Part shown: positions 43,255 through 51,918 of the stretch, in pieces
How the letters are laid out: each line of letters starts with the position of its first letter
How positions within the stretch are numbered: position 1 is the first letter of the stretch
NCBI GenBank assembly: GCA_963756455.1
Contig: CAVWNC010000004.1
Location: 3,410,001-3,474,000 of the forward strand
Source of the DNA: DASQPA01 sp963756455
GTDB taxonomy: Bacteria > Acidobacteriota > Thermoanaerobaculia > Multivoradales > UBA5704
DNA: 64,000 nt
Reading direction: 5' to 3'
The notes under the pieces: model-generated
Seen by the model: the letters and a program-made list of their open reading frames with translations, nothing else
Database searches by the model: none
What the model was told of the DNA's origin: nothing
Translations under genes and position numbers: made by a program

Positions 43255-44334
43255 CTACCCCTGCCCCTCCTCCGCCTCCTTGACCAACCCCTCAAACCGC
43301 TGCTTACTGACCGCCTTCATATAGGCATCCCGCGGCGTCACCTTCTTGCTTTCCACCAAGGCCATCAGCGCGTCGTCCATCAGCTGCATGCCGACGGCGC
43401 GGCCGCCTTGGATGATCGACGTAATCATGGGGGTGTTGCCTTCGCGGATGATGTTGGGGAGGCCGGGGGTCTTCAAGAGAATCTCATTGACGGCCATGCG
43501 GCCCTTGCCGTCGGCGGTTCGCAAGAGAAGTTGGGAGACGACGGCGGCGAGGGACTCGGCGAGCGTCGTTCGCACCTGGGCCTGCTCTTCGGCGGGGAAG
43601 GCGTCGATCAGGCGGTCGATCGTGTTGGCGGCGCCGTTCGTGTGGAGGGTTCCGAAGACGAGGGCTCCCATCTCGGCGGCGGTGATCGCGAGCGAAATGG
43701 TTTCGAGGTCGCGCATTTCGCCGACGAGGATGACGTCCGCATCCTGGCGGATGGCCGCTCTCAGGGCGGCTCCGAAGCTTTCGGTGTCGGCTCCCACCTC
43801 GCGCTGCGAGAAGATGCAGGTGCGGTTGGTGTGGACGAATTCGACCGGGTCCTCGATCGTCACCACGTGCTTGTGATAGGTCGAGTTGATCTTGTCGATG
43901 ATCGCGGCGAGCGTCGTCGATTTGCCGGAGCCGGTGGGGCCGGTCACCAGGACGAGCCCCTGCTGGAGGTGGGCGAGGGTTTCGATCGCCTTGGGGAGGT
44001 TGAGCTTTTCTAACGAGACGATGTTTTCCGGGATGATCCGGAAGACCGCCGAGGCGCCGTTTTCCTGGGTCAGATAGTTGGCGCGGAAGCGCGCCACTCC
44101 CTCGAAGCCGTAGGCGAAGTCCAGGTCGCCGCACTGCCGGTAGTCCGCCCATTGCTCCTCGGTCGTGATCTCCCGAAGGAGCTCCAGGAGCGCCTCGTGG
44201 GAGAGCGTCGGCCAGCTTTCGACGGAGTGCAGCTCGCCGTGCACCCGGATGCGCGGCTCCAGGGTCGCCGCCAGGTGGAGGTCGGAGCCGCCGCCGTCGC
44301 GCAGCATGAGGAAAAGCTCGTGGAGGCGGGCCAT
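43255..44334 (-). CDS. pilT: Type IV pilus retraction ATPase PilT
   Basis: The 359-residue protein is a full-length PilT. It has the N-terminal PAS-like half (GGGSDLHLAATLEPRIRVHG), Walker A TGPTGSGKSTTLAAI, the Asp box HVVTIEDPVEFVH, Walker B VGEMRDLETI, the His box TLHTNGAANTIDRLID and the AIRQ motif (ALRAAIRQDADVILV). It is a cytoplasmic hexamer powering pilus retraction. It lies 15 bp downstream of a second PilT-like gene with which it is probably co-transcribed; no pilin or pilB genes are in the window. Confidence 0.95.
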   Translation of the reverse strand: MARLHELFLMLRDGGGSDLHLAATLEPRIRVHGELHSVESWPTLSHEALLELLREITTEEQWADYRQCGDLDFAYGFEGVARFRANYLTQENGASAVFRIIPENIVSLEKLNLPKAIETLAHLQQGLVLVTGPTGSGKSTTLAAIIDKINSTYHKHVVTIEDPVEFVHTNRTCIFSQREVGADTESFGAALRAAIRQDADVILVGEMRDLETISLAITAAEMGALVFGTLHTNGAANTIDRLIDAFPAEEQAQVRTTLAESLAAVVSQLLLRTADGKGRMAVNEILLKTPGLPNIIREGNTPMITSIIQGGRAVGMQLMDDALMALVESKKVTPRDAYMKAVSKQRFEGLVKEAEEGQG

Positions 44335-44349
44335 CCGGGTCTCTCTTTC

Positions 44350-45771
44350 CTAGGCAGGGACCGGAGCGCCCGGTGCTCCCGGTATCGGTGCGGGGGGCGC
44401 GCCGGCGAAGCGGGCCGGGTCCTCGGCGTTCCGCGCCGCTTCCTCGCGGGTGATCGTGCCGCTCTTCACCAGCTCGGCGAGCGAGGCGTCGAGCAAGCAC
44501 ATCCCCTGGGTGCCGCCGGTCTGCAGGACCGACTTGATCTGAAAGGTTTTGTTGTCGCGGACCAGGTTTCCCACCGCCTTGTTGGCGACCAGGATCTCCA
44601 GGGCCGGTACCCGGCCGGTGCCGTCGGCGCGCGGGATGAGGCGCTGCGAGACGATGGCGCGGAGCGACTCCGAGAGCATGGTGCGGATCTGGTCCTGCTG
44701 CGACGGCGGGAAGACGCCGAGGATGCGGTTGATCGTACGGATGGCGTTGTTGGTGTGGAGGGTCGCGAGGACCAGGTGGCCGGTCTCGGCGGCGGTGAGC
44801 GCGAGCGAGATCGTTTCGAGGTCGCGGAGCTCGCCGATCGCGATGACGTCGGGGTCTTCGCGGAGGGCGGCGCGGAGCGCGCGGGCGAAGGACTCGGTGT
44901 GCGGGCCGACCTGGCGCTGGTTGACGACACAGCGCTTCGACGGGTGGAGCACCTCGATCGGGTCCTCGATCGTGATGATGTGGTCCCGCCGGTCTTCGTT
45001 CACGATGTTGAGCATCGCCGCGAGCGTCGAGGACTTGCCGCAGCCCGCCGGTCCGGTGATAAGGACGAGCCCCTGGTGGAAGTTGGCGAAGCGGGCGAGG
45101 GCCGAAGGCAGCCCCAAGTCCGCGAGGCTCGGCGGCCGCGGCGGGATGGCGCGGAAGACCGCGTCCCAACCGCGCTGCTGGCGGTAGACGTTGCCGCGGA
45201 AGCGCGAGACCCCGGGGACCGTGTAGGCGAGGTCGACCTGGCCGTGCTCGGCGAGGATCGCGAGCTCCTTGGCGGAGAGGATCTCCTCGATCGCCCGCTG
45301 CGCGATGTCGCGCTCGACGGGGGTGGGATCGATATCTGTCATCCGGCCGTGCTGGCGCATGCGCAGAGGCGCCGAGCTGTGGATGTGGATGTCGCTCGCC
45401 CCCTGCCCCACGGCATATTCGAGGACGAGGTCGATCCGCCGGCGGCCCTCCGGCGGGTTGTCGGAGAGCGAGGGGACCCGGGCGACCGCCGGAGCCGAGA
45501 TCGCCGGAGCGCTCGGCGCGGTCGCGGCAGCCGGAGCGAGGGGAGCGGGGGCGTCCGCCTGGCGCTTGGCGAGGAGCTCCTGCTGGGCGACCAGGAGTTG
45601 CTCGAAACGCCGCTGCGGCAGCACTCCGCTCTCGACCAGGATCTCACCGAGTTTCCGCCTTCCCCCCTCGCGGCTCTGCTGGAGGGTGGCCTCGGCCAGC
45701 TGATCCTGGCTGATCAGCTTATAGTGCAGCGCAAGCCGCCCGATGAGGTGGTCGTCCTGGCTCGTGCTCAT
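44350..45771 (-). CDS. PilT/PilU-like ATPase with extra N-terminal domain
   Basis: The 473-residue protein adds about 110 residues to a PilT core. The N-terminus (LIGRLALHYKLISQDQLAEA ... KLGEILVESGVLPQRRFEQL) resembles the DUF4388/MshE-N-type domain of pilus ATPases, and an Ala/Pro linker joins it to the motor. The motor has Walker A LITGPAGCGKSSTL, IITIEDPIEVLH, IGELRDLETI, LHTNNAIRTINRIL and ALREDPDVIAIG. Compared with the neighbouring PilT it is more diverged, and it probably modulates retraction. Start at ATG 45771 is uncertain (no ribosome-binding site); ATG 45810 is an alternative. Confidence 0.88.
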   Translation of the reverse strand: MSTSQDDHLIGRLALHYKLISQDQLAEATLQQSREGGRRKLGEILVESGVLPQRRFEQLLVAQQELLAKRQADAPAPLAPAAATAPSAPAISAPAVARVPSLSDNPPEGRRRIDLVLEYAVGQGASDIHIHSSAPLRMRQHGRMTDIDPTPVERDIAQRAIEEILSAKELAILAEHGQVDLAYTVPGVSRFRGNVYRQQRGWDAVFRAIPPRPPSLADLGLPSALARFANFHQGLVLITGPAGCGKSSTLAAMLNIVNEDRRDHIITIEDPIEVLHPSKRCVVNQRQVGPHTESFARALRAALREDPDVIAIGELRDLETISLALTAAETGHLVLATLHTNNAIRTINRILGVFPPSQQDQIRTMLSESLRAIVSQRLIPRADGTGRVPALEILVANKAVGNLVRDNKTFQIKSVLQTGGTQGMCLLDASLAELVKSGTITREEAARNAEDPARFAGAPPAPIPGAPGAPVPA

Positions 45772-45866
45772 GCTTGGAGAGAGGCTAATGCAGGCGGGGT
45801 GGGGCGTCAATCGGGGCCCTCCCCAGAATTCCTCGGAATAGACGGCAGCCTGTTGATATTGTAGGC

Positions 45867-47528
45867 ATGGAACGAGCGTGTCGGCATGGAGCGAGTAGGT
45901 CGCCGGGAGCGGCGCCCGTCGGCACCGTTGGAGTCGAACCTCTTTTGAGCCAGTTTTCGATCGAACAGGCCCAGGCTTTTCTCGCGGCGATCGTCGAGTC
46001 GTCGGAGGATGCCATTGTCGGCAAGTCGCTCCAGGGGCTCATCTTGTCCTGGAACCAGGCCGCCGAGCGCCTCTTCGGCTACAGCGCGGAGGAGATGCTG
46101 GGCCAGCCGATCGCCAAGCTCGCCCCCGTCGAACGGCCGGACGAGATGCGGTCGATCCTCGCCGCCGTCCGCCGCGGCGAGCGGATCGAGCACTTCGAGA
46201 CCGAACGGATGGCCAAGGACGGTCGCCGGGTGCAGGTCTCGCTCTCGGTCTCGCCGATCCGGGACGACAACGGAGAGGTGATCGGCGCCGCCAAGATCGC
46301 CCGCGACATCTCTCGCCGCAAGGAGTCGGAGCGGGAGCTCGCCGAGCGCAACGAGGAGCTCCGGGCCGCCAACACCCGGGCTGCGGCGGCCAACGCCGCC
46401 AAGGATCGCTTCCTGGCCGTTCTCTCGCACGAGCTGCGCACCCCGCTCACCCCGGTCCTCGCCATTGCCTCGGCCCTGGAGGAGGACGAGCGCCTGCCGG
46501 CCGACGCGCGGGAGGCGCTCGGCCGGGTGCGGCGAAACGCCGAGTTGGAGGCGCGGCTCATCGACGACCTCCTCGACCTGACCCGGATCACCCGCGGCAA
46601 GCTCGAGCTGCACCGCGAGGTCGTCGACCTGGCGGAGGTTCTGGACCATGCCCTTCTCACCTGCTGCGCGGAGCCGATGACCTCCGGCCGGCTCCGGGTG
46701 ACGACGCAACTGGCCGCTCGCGACCCGCGGCTCTGGGCGGATGCCCCACGACTTTCCCAAGTGTTCTGGAACCTGCTCAACAACGCCGTCAAGTTCACGC
46801 CCGAGGGCGGCACGATCACCGTGAGCTCGACGGCCGAGCCGGGGCCGGACGGCGACTGCCTCACCGTCCGGATCACCGACAACGGGATCGGCATCGATCC
46901 GGAGATCCTGCCGCGCATCTTCGACGGCTTCGAGCAGGGGGAGCGCACGATCACCCGCCGCTTCGGCGGTCTCGGCCTGGGGCTCGCGGTGAGTAAGGCG
47001 ATCGTCGAGATGCACGGCGGCGAGTTGACGGCGGAGAGCCTTGGCCCGGGCTGCGGAGCGACGTTCACGGTCCGCCTGCCGAGCGGCCCGCTGCCGGTCT
47101 CGACCGCCGAGCGCCAGCTCGCCGGCCTGGGGCCGCCCGAGCCCCCCGCCGAGGAGCGGCGCCTTCACATCCTCCTCGTCGAAGACCACGCCGACACCGC
47201 CGCGGCGATCGCCGATCTCCTGGCGAATCTCGGTCACCGGGTGAGCGTGGCAGGGAGCGTCGCCGAGGGTCTGGCGGCCGCTGCCGCAAACACCGGCAAC
47301 GGCGACGGGATCGACGTCGTCTTAAGCGATCTCGGCCTTCCCGACGGCACGGGCCTCGACCTCATGCGCGAGCTCTCCGAGCGTTACGGCCTGCGCGGCA
47401 TCGCGCTTTCGGGCTACGGCATGGAAGAGGACGTCCAGAGGAGCCACGACGCCGGCTTCGACGTGCACCTGACGAAGCCGGTCCGCTTTCAGGCCGTGGT
47501 CGAAGCCATCCGGCAGACGACGAGCTGA
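45867..47528 (+). CDS. Hybrid sensor histidine kinase (PAS-HisKA-HATPase-REC)
   Basis: The 553-residue cytoplasmic protein has, in order, a PAS domain (about 30-155; AIVESSEDAIVGKSLQGLIL), HisKA with phospho-acceptor H188 in LSHELRTPLTP, an HATPase_c domain (N box WNLLNNAVKFTP, G1 DNGIGIDP, G2 GGLGLGLAVSK) and a C-terminal receiver. The receiver keeps the acidic pair (VEDHADT), phospho-acceptor D488 in VVLSDLGLPDG and the Lys in VHLTKPV. No transmembrane segment is seen, so the signal is internal. It is divergent from the PilT-like genes; a functional link to pili is possible but unproved. A TATTGT hexamer lies 4 nt before the ATG. Confidence 0.92.
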   Translation: MERACRHGASRSPGAAPVGTVGVEPLLSQFSIEQAQAFLAAIVESSEDAIVGKSLQGLILSWNQAAERLFGYSAEEMLGQPIAKLAPVERPDEMRSILAAVRRGERIEHFETERMAKDGRRVQVSLSVSPIRDDNGEVIGAAKIARDISRRKESERELAERNEELRAANTRAAAANAAKDRFLAVLSHELRTPLTPVLAIASALEEDERLPADAREALGRVRRNAELEARLIDDLLDLTRITRGKLELHREVVDLAEVLDHALLTCCAEPMTSGRLRVTTQLAARDPRLWADAPRLSQVFWNLLNNAVKFTPEGGTITVSSTAEPGPDGDCLTVRITDNGIGIDPEILPRIFDGFEQGERTITRRFGGLGLGLAVSKAIVEMHGGELTAESLGPGCGATFTVRLPSGPLPVSTAERQLAGLGPPEPPAEERRLHILLVEDHADTAAAIADLLANLGHRVSVAGSVAEGLAAAAANTGNGDGIDVVLSDLGLPDGTGLDLMRELSERYGLRGIALSGYGMEEDVQRSHDAGFDVHLTKPVRFQAVVEAIRQTTS

Positions 47529-47534
47529 GGGGGT

Positions 47535-48980
47535 TCAGCCCGCCTTCCCGCCTCCCTTCCCGAACCGCACCAGAATCCACTTCGTGACGAGGTCCAGAAC
47601 CTCGGGCGAGATCGTCTCCTCGCTCTTGGCGTACTCTGCGATATCGCCGGTCGTCGCGTGCTGGAAGAGGTGATTGAGGCCTGGGAGGCGTTTCAGGGTG
47701 ACGTCTCGATCTTTCGCCGTCTTCAGGGCCTGCGCGATCGCCGGCAGGTTCAGGTCGGGGGCGACCTGGAGGTCTTTCTCGCCGTTGAGCGCGAGGACCG
47801 GTATCTTGAGCTGGGTAAGGGCCGGGCGCGGATCGTAGGCGAGGAAGTAGCGGAACCAGGGGGTGAGGGCCAGCTCGACCTGCCGGTCGACCGCGAGATC
47901 CAGGTTGTCGCCGAGCGCCTTTCTCTCGGCTTCCGGGAGGAGGGCGAGTTGGGCGCGGAGGAGGTCGCGGAGCTTCGTCCGCAGGGCCGCCGGATCCTTC
48001 TCGGTCAACATCAGCTCGAAGACCTTCTTCTGCCCCTCTCGCCGTTGGCGGATCCTCTCCTCCGGCGCGCCCTCGGCGCGGGCGATCCGGGCTCCCTGAT
48101 CGAGGATCACCTGGCTCCCCGGAACGCCGGTGCCGGCGAGGAGGACGACGAAGGCCACGTCCCGGGAGCGGGTGGCGGCGAGCGGCGCGATGATGCCCCC
48201 CTCGCTGTGACCGAGAAGGCCGATGCGGCCGGGCGCGATGTGGGGATGGGCTTTCAGGAACTGCACTCCGGCGAGCGCGTCGTCGGCGAAGTCCGCCGTC
48301 GTCGACTGGGCGACGCTGCCGGTCGAGCCGCCCACCCCCCGGTCGTCCATCCGCAGGACGGCGATCCCCGCCCGGGTGAGATGGTCGGCGAGGACGAGAA
48401 AGGGCTTGTGGCCGAAAATCTCCTCGTCCCGGTTCTGGGCGCCGCTCCCGGTCAACAGGAGGACGGCGGGAAAGGGCCCGTCCCCGGGTGGGAGAGTGAG
48501 GGTCCCCGCGAGCTGGATGCCGTTGTTCGTGTAGTGAACTTCCTCGGCGGTGTAGGGGAAGGGCGGCTTCGGCTCCTGCGGTCGGGCCGGCGGCGGCACC
48601 ACCTCGCGGCCGAGGTGGAACGGGAAGGACTGGCCGCCCTGGCTGAAGGTGCCCTGGATCTCGCTCCCTGCCAAGGTGCCGTCGAAGGTCGGAGCGCCCG
48701 GCACCCCGCGGATGGCGAAGTGGACTTTTCCCTCGGCTTCGGCGGGGAGGGCGACCGCGTCGAGCGGCAACCCCTTGGCTCCCTGCTGCGGAATGTCGAT
48801 CGTCCCCGAGAGGGCCTTGTCCTTCTGAGCGAGGTCGACTGAGACCCGGAGCTCGATCCCGGGCACCTGGATCACCCCCTCCCAGTGGCCGAGAGCCGGC
48901 GCAGCCGGAGGAGGCTCGACCGCTCCGAGACGGCAGGGGAGAAGCAGGAGGAGAAGCGGCAGTGGGTGCGGTCGGCGCAT
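47535..48980 (-). CDS. Secreted alpha/beta hydrolase
   Basis: The 481-residue protein has a signal peptide (MRRPHPLPLLLLLLPCRLGA) and an N-terminal beta-rich domain of about 120 residues (HWEGVIQVPGIELRVSVDLA). An alpha/beta hydrolase domain follows, with the nucleophile elbow GLLGHSEGGIIAPL (Ser), oxyanion region LLLTGSGAQNRDEE, acid region LALNGEKDLQV and catalytic His in LPGLNHLFQH. The set fits serine hydrolases of the DUF/Dienelactone-hydrolase or prolyl-oligopeptidase-like group. It starts at ATG 48980. Substrate unknown. It converges on the histidine-kinase gene 6 bp away. Confidence 0.87.
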   Translation of the reverse strand: MRRPHPLPLLLLLLPCRLGAVEPPPAAPALGHWEGVIQVPGIELRVSVDLAQKDKALSGTIDIPQQGAKGLPLDAVALPAEAEGKVHFAIRGVPGAPTFDGTLAGSEIQGTFSQGGQSFPFHLGREVVPPPARPQEPKPPFPYTAEEVHYTNNGIQLAGTLTLPPGDGPFPAVLLLTGSGAQNRDEEIFGHKPFLVLADHLTRAGIAVLRMDDRGVGGSTGSVAQSTTADFADDALAGVQFLKAHPHIAPGRIGLLGHSEGGIIAPLAATRSRDVAFVVLLAGTGVPGSQVILDQGARIARAEGAPEERIRQRREGQKKVFELMLTEKDPAALRTKLRDLLRAQLALLPEAERKALGDNLDLAVDRQVELALTPWFRYFLAYDPRPALTQLKIPVLALNGEKDLQVAPDLNLPAIAQALKTAKDRDVTLKRLPGLNHLFQHATTGDIAEYAKSEETISPEVLDLVTKWILVRFGKGGGKAG

Positions 48981-49085
48981 GATTCCACGGAGCCTACGAG
49001 GCTCCCTGTGGCGAGTCAACCGCAGCCGCGCGGGCGCGGGGACTCGTGCGATACTCGGCAGCTCAACCACCCTGGAGGAGGAATC

Positions 49086-49259
49086 ATGAACGGGAAGGTC
49101 AAGAAGCTCCGCCTGAACAAGGAGACGCTGCACAGCCTCGGAGGAAGGAGCCGCGCCGACCAAGGCTTCGACTCCTGCATCGACAGCTGCTATCTCGTCT
49201 CCTGCGGCGGCGGTTGCGGCATCTCGACGGGCATGCAGACGGTCATCGACACGCAGTAG
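49086..49259 (+). CDS. Lanthipeptide-like RiPP precursor peptide
   Basis: The 57-residue peptide starts at ATG 49086 after a strong GGAGGAGGAATC site. The leader carries KKLRLNKETLHSL, the K-L-x-L-N-K-E-T-L pattern of class I lanthipeptide precursors, and then LGG, a possible cleavage point. The core has four Cys at 31, 35, 40 and 44 in the spacing S-C-x3-C-x4-C-GGG-C, each of the first three preceded by Ser, and further Ser/Thr residues downstream that could be dehydrated. No LanB, LanC or transporter gene lies nearby, so its modifying enzymes would be encoded elsewhere. A hairpin terminator follows. Confidence 0.72.
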   Translation: MNGKVKKLRLNKETLHSLGGRSRADQGFDSCIDSCYLVSCGGGCGISTGMQTVIDTQ

Positions 49260-49270
49260 GGCGATGAAGG

Positions 49271-49304
49271 GCGGCGGGGCCAGCCTCTGGGCTCGCCCCG
49301 CCGC
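49271..49304. terminator. Hairpin between the RiPP precursor and the ASCH gene
   Basis: GCGGCGGGGC (49271-49280) pairs perfectly with GCCCCGCCGC (49295-49304) around a 14-nt loop. It lies 11 nt after the precursor stop and 7 nt before the end of the convergent ASCH gene, so it can end transcription from both sides. The T content downstream is low. Confidence 0.7.
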
Positions 49305-49311
49305 TTGTGCT

Positions 49312-49755
49312 CTAGCCTTCCAGCGGTCGTTGAGCTTGCGCAAGGACACGCTGAAATAGGAGCTCCGGCAGGTAGGTAAAGCTTTGGGGGACAGGGAACG
49401 AAGTGCTCAAGCTCTCGAGAGAAAGGAGTACCTCTAGGGGCACTACCTCTTCGATTCCGATGGCAACCCCTTGTTCTGTGCCTCGATAGTAGGCCTTGAA
49501 CGCCTCCTCCTCGATCCCTCCGACATGCTTGAACCGACGCCATAGCTCAAGGGGTGAAGCTTCAGTTACTCCAGATACACGAAAAAACCCAACGATTCCC
49601 TTCACTGGCTGGGTCGCGTAGATGACGACATGCCGGATCGGTCGGCTGAACCGTCTCCGGCGAAACTCTACGCATTTCGTACCGGTGAGGATGGCATCCG
49701 CATAACGCGGTTGGATGGGTAGTAATGCTACTCGGCTAGCCTGTGCTTGAGCCAT
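49312..49755 (-). CDS. ASCH-domain protein, last gene of a PIN/GNAT/ASCH operon
   Basis: The 147-residue protein has the ASCH/PUA-like signature LLPIQPRYADAILTG-T-K-x-x-E-FRRRRF, that is the G-x-K-x-x-E-x-R motif of ASCH folds, which bind RNA or modified nucleotides. It overlaps the 3' end of the upstream PIN-GNAT-ASCH gene by 28 bp. Its first 30 residues and C-terminal PVPQSFTYL resemble the C-terminal domain of that fusion (VPIQPRYSRVL; RVPQSISAL), so the two are paralogous, but only this one keeps the GxKxxExR motif. A regulatory or RNA-sensing role is inferred. Confidence 0.72.
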   Translation of the reverse strand: MAQAQASRVALLPIQPRYADAILTGTKCVEFRRRRFSRPIRHVVIYATQPVKGIVGFFRVSGVTEASPLELWRRFKHVGGIEEEAFKAYYRGTEQGVAIGIEEVVPLEVLLSLESLSTSFPVPQSFTYLPELLFQRVLAQAQRPLEG

Positions 49756-51191
49756 GCAAGTCCTCTTCCCTCCAGAGCTGAGATCGATTGTGGGACCCGT
49801 TGAAAGACCTCGTTCCTCACCAGTTCCTCGACCGGTATGAGCTGCCCCAGGATACGGGCCTGGCGGAACAAAATGGCCAGAACCGGGCTTCGGCATAGAG
49901 TTTGTATTTCTTCCATGCTGTAGACAGTCCTCTTCCCCACAGTCCTCACGACCTCCTCCGGAGAGGAGGATACGAGCGTCTCTTCCACAATTCCGAGTGC
50001 GATGGCACCGCGGTTCGTGACAGACTGATAGAAGAGCAGTACCGAGCCCTTCGTGATCGTTCGAATGGGAGAGTGGCATAGATAAGCCTTCCGAATTGCA
50101 TTGCCGAAAGCATGCGCCCCCGGCAGCAGAGTTTGCTGATCAGACGTTTCCGGGAACAACACGCGGGAGTATCGAGGCTGGATAGGGACAAGGAACCAGG
50201 GCGCCTCCCCTTGGAAAAGGCGCGGTCCATAGCGGATATGGAACTGAAGTGGATCCGCTCCTAGGGCGTTTGGCTCGGGGCGAAGAGGCTTCGCCAGGAT
50301 AAGCTCGCCGAGTCGAGTCCTATCTTCCAACTTCGTAAAACCGAAGGCTTCAAATAGATCGATGAGCCTTTCATGCTTCTCGAATATCGTGACGAAGATC
50401 CACTGGTAGCCGTTGTCGAAGGCATGTTCGAAGACGGTCTTCAGAAGCAGCTCGCCGAAGCGAGAGCCGCTCCACCGCTCGCCAACTTTGAAGCTGCAGA
50501 TCTTGAGTACTCTCGCGTGCAGCGAGGTCGGAGGAGATCGTTCAGGATTGACGATGCAAACGGCTGCTAAGGACTCGGCTTCGCCGCCGATGATCCAGGC
50601 TTGGCGATGCTCGAGCTTGCATCTGCGGAGCCACAGGTCAAAGTCAGGGTAATCCTCGCGGAAGCCATCGAGAATGGGATCGTCTGCCTGGATCGCATGT
50701 GCCTTGACGGATCGGACCGCGGGAGGCGGGCTCGGAGCCCGCTCAGATAAGTCCTTGATGAGGTCGAGTGCCTCGGCAACGCTCAGGATTCGGCTGCCAA
50801 TCCCGCCCCGCCGGCCTTTCGCCTGAATCCCTCGATCCTCGGTGACCAGGAAGTCCACCGCGTCGGCCGACAGCGCGGCAAGAAGCTGGTGGTCTACCCA
50901 GTCATTACTTCCGAGGAGTGCGGACCCGATCTTTGCTGCGAGAGCCGACGTCACGGGTGGAGGATCGGGTAATAGCGGGTACCTCTCGATGCGCAGATGG
51001 CGGAGCCTGCTCCGCTCGAGATTCCTGTCGCGATCGAGGTCGACGATCGCTGCGGGATGTCGATAGAGCGCATATCCAGCTTCCATGGCGAGGCTTGCCA
51101 TCTGAAGTGCAGTCTCCGTCAGCGATTCTTCCTCCGAAGGACTCGTGGGCTCGAGGGGAATGAAGACATTGGTGTCGATCAAAAACTTCAT
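49728..51191 (-). CDS. PIN-GNAT-PUA/ASCH-like three-domain fusion protein
   Basis: The 487-residue protein contains three domains. Residues about 1-165 are a PIN nuclease with acidic residues in MKFLIDTNVF (D6), SNDWVDHQLLAAL and FLVTEDRGI. Residues about 170-345 fit a GNAT acetyltransferase (WIIGGEAESLAAVCIV, RFGELLLKTVFEHAFDNGYQ, LIDLFEAFGFTKL). Residues about 350-487 are a PUA/ASCH-like domain (WFLVPIQPRYSRVL ... GSVLLFYQS ... AIALGIVEE). The ATG overlaps the VapC-like stop by ATGA. Lower GC than flanking genes suggests transfer. The combination suggests an RNA-targeting toxin or stress-response factor; the true activity is unknown. Confidence 0.78.
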   Translation of the reverse strand: MKFLIDTNVFIPLEPTSPSEEESLTETALQMASLAMEAGYALYRHPAAIVDLDRDRNLERSRLRHLRIERYPLLPDPPPVTSALAAKIGSALLGSNDWVDHQLLAALSADAVDFLVTEDRGIQAKGRRGGIGSRILSVAEALDLIKDLSERAPSPPPAVRSVKAHAIQADDPILDGFREDYPDFDLWLRRCKLEHRQAWIIGGEAESLAAVCIVNPERSPPTSLHARVLKICSFKVGERWSGSRFGELLLKTVFEHAFDNGYQWIFVTIFEKHERLIDLFEAFGFTKLEDRTRLGELILAKPLRPEPNALGADPLQFHIRYGPRLFQGEAPWFLVPIQPRYSRVLFPETSDQQTLLPGAHAFGNAIRKAYLCHSPIRTITKGSVLLFYQSVTNRGAIALGIVEETLVSSSPEEVVRTVGKRTVYSMEEIQTLCRSPVLAILFRQARILGQLIPVEELVRNEVFQRVPQSISALEGRGLAWLKHRLAE

Positions 51192-51661
51192 CCCCGCTTC
51201 CCACTTTCCTGTGGGGACATTCCAGAAACGGCTTCTTCCAACCCCACCACCTCCATCCCCACGGCTCCCCGAAGCCGCCGGTCCTCGCTCACGAACGCTT
51301 TCGCCCCGGCCTGGAGCGCCGTGGCGAGGTGGAGGGCGTCGGGGGTGCGGAGGTTGTGGGCGGCGCGGAGGCCGGCGGCGACCTCGGCGATCTCGGGACC
51401 GATGGGGAGAACGGTGAGGTTGGGGAAGGCGTCGAAGAGGTCGCGGTAGCGCTGGCAGAGATCCTCCCGGCCGTGCCGCTTGGGGACGACCAGAACCTCC
51501 ATCCGGGCGAGGACCGAGGCGACGAGCCGGCAGCGCCCCCCTTCGGCCGCGGCCAAGAGGCGCCCCGCCGCAGGGCCGAAGCGTTCGTTGCCCTCGAAGT
51601 GATAGACGAAGAGCATGGTGTCGACGGCGTAGAGCGGCGTGAGCGGCGTGAGCGGCGTCAT
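51188..51661 (-). CDS. vapC: VapC-like PIN-domain toxin
   Basis: The 157-residue protein is a PIN nuclease. Acidic catalytic residues are in LYAVDTMLFVY (D14), ARMEVLV (E), LRTPDALHLATAL (D) and AFVSEDRRL (D). It starts at ATG 51661, overlapping the VapB stop by ATGA; a 9-bp unit (minus-strand ACGCCGCTC) repeated three times encodes LTP-LTP-LTP at the N-terminus, so the start is somewhat uncertain. VapC toxins cut tRNA or rRNA and are held inactive by VapB. Unusually, its own stop overlaps a further PIN-GNAT-ASCH gene. Confidence 0.87.
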   Translation of the reverse strand: MTPLTPLTPLYAVDTMLFVYHFEGNERFGPAAGRLLAAAEGGRCRLVASVLARMEVLVVPKRHGREDLCQRYRDLFDAFPNLTVLPIGPEIAEVAAGLRAAHNLRTPDALHLATALQAGAKAFVSEDRRLRGAVGMEVVGLEEAVSGMSPQESGKRG

Positions 51662-51900
51662 TCCCAGGACTCCCGCTCGCGTTCGATCGCCGCCTCCGCT
51701 CCACCCTCGGCGTTCCACACCTCGGCGCCCAGGCCGCGGGTGCTCTCCGTCCAACTGCCCGGGCAGGCGCGGAGCACCACCTGGCCTTCCTCCAAGGCGA
51801 GGTAGACGAGGTCTCCGGACTTGAGGCCGAGCCGCTTGCGCACCTCGGTGGGGATAGTGATCTGGAACTTCTCCGTCAGCTTGGCCGTGGTGAGCACCAT
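51658..51900 (-). CDS. vapB: VapB/AbrB-family antitoxin
   Basis: The 80-residue protein has an N-terminal SpoVT-AbrB swapped-hairpin DNA-binding domain (TTAKLTEKFQITIPTEVRKR followed by LGLKSGDLVYLALEEGQVVL). The C-terminal tail is Trp-rich (GSWTESTRGLGAEVW) and would bind the PIN toxin. The ATG at 51900 follows AGGAGGG at 5 nt. It heads the four-gene operon and probably autoregulates it through the dyad at 51919-51944. Confidence 0.88.
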   Translation of the reverse strand: MVLTTAKLTEKFQITIPTEVRKRLGLKSGDLVYLALEEGQVVLRACPGSWTESTRGLGAEVWNAEGGAEAAIERERESWE

Positions 51901-51918
51901 GTCGCCCTCCTGCTCTCT

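Noticed and set aside
49268..49310. An attachment site or integrase end near the RiPP precursor
   Set aside because: The sequence is a simple terminator hairpin; no integrase gene or direct repeat was found around it.
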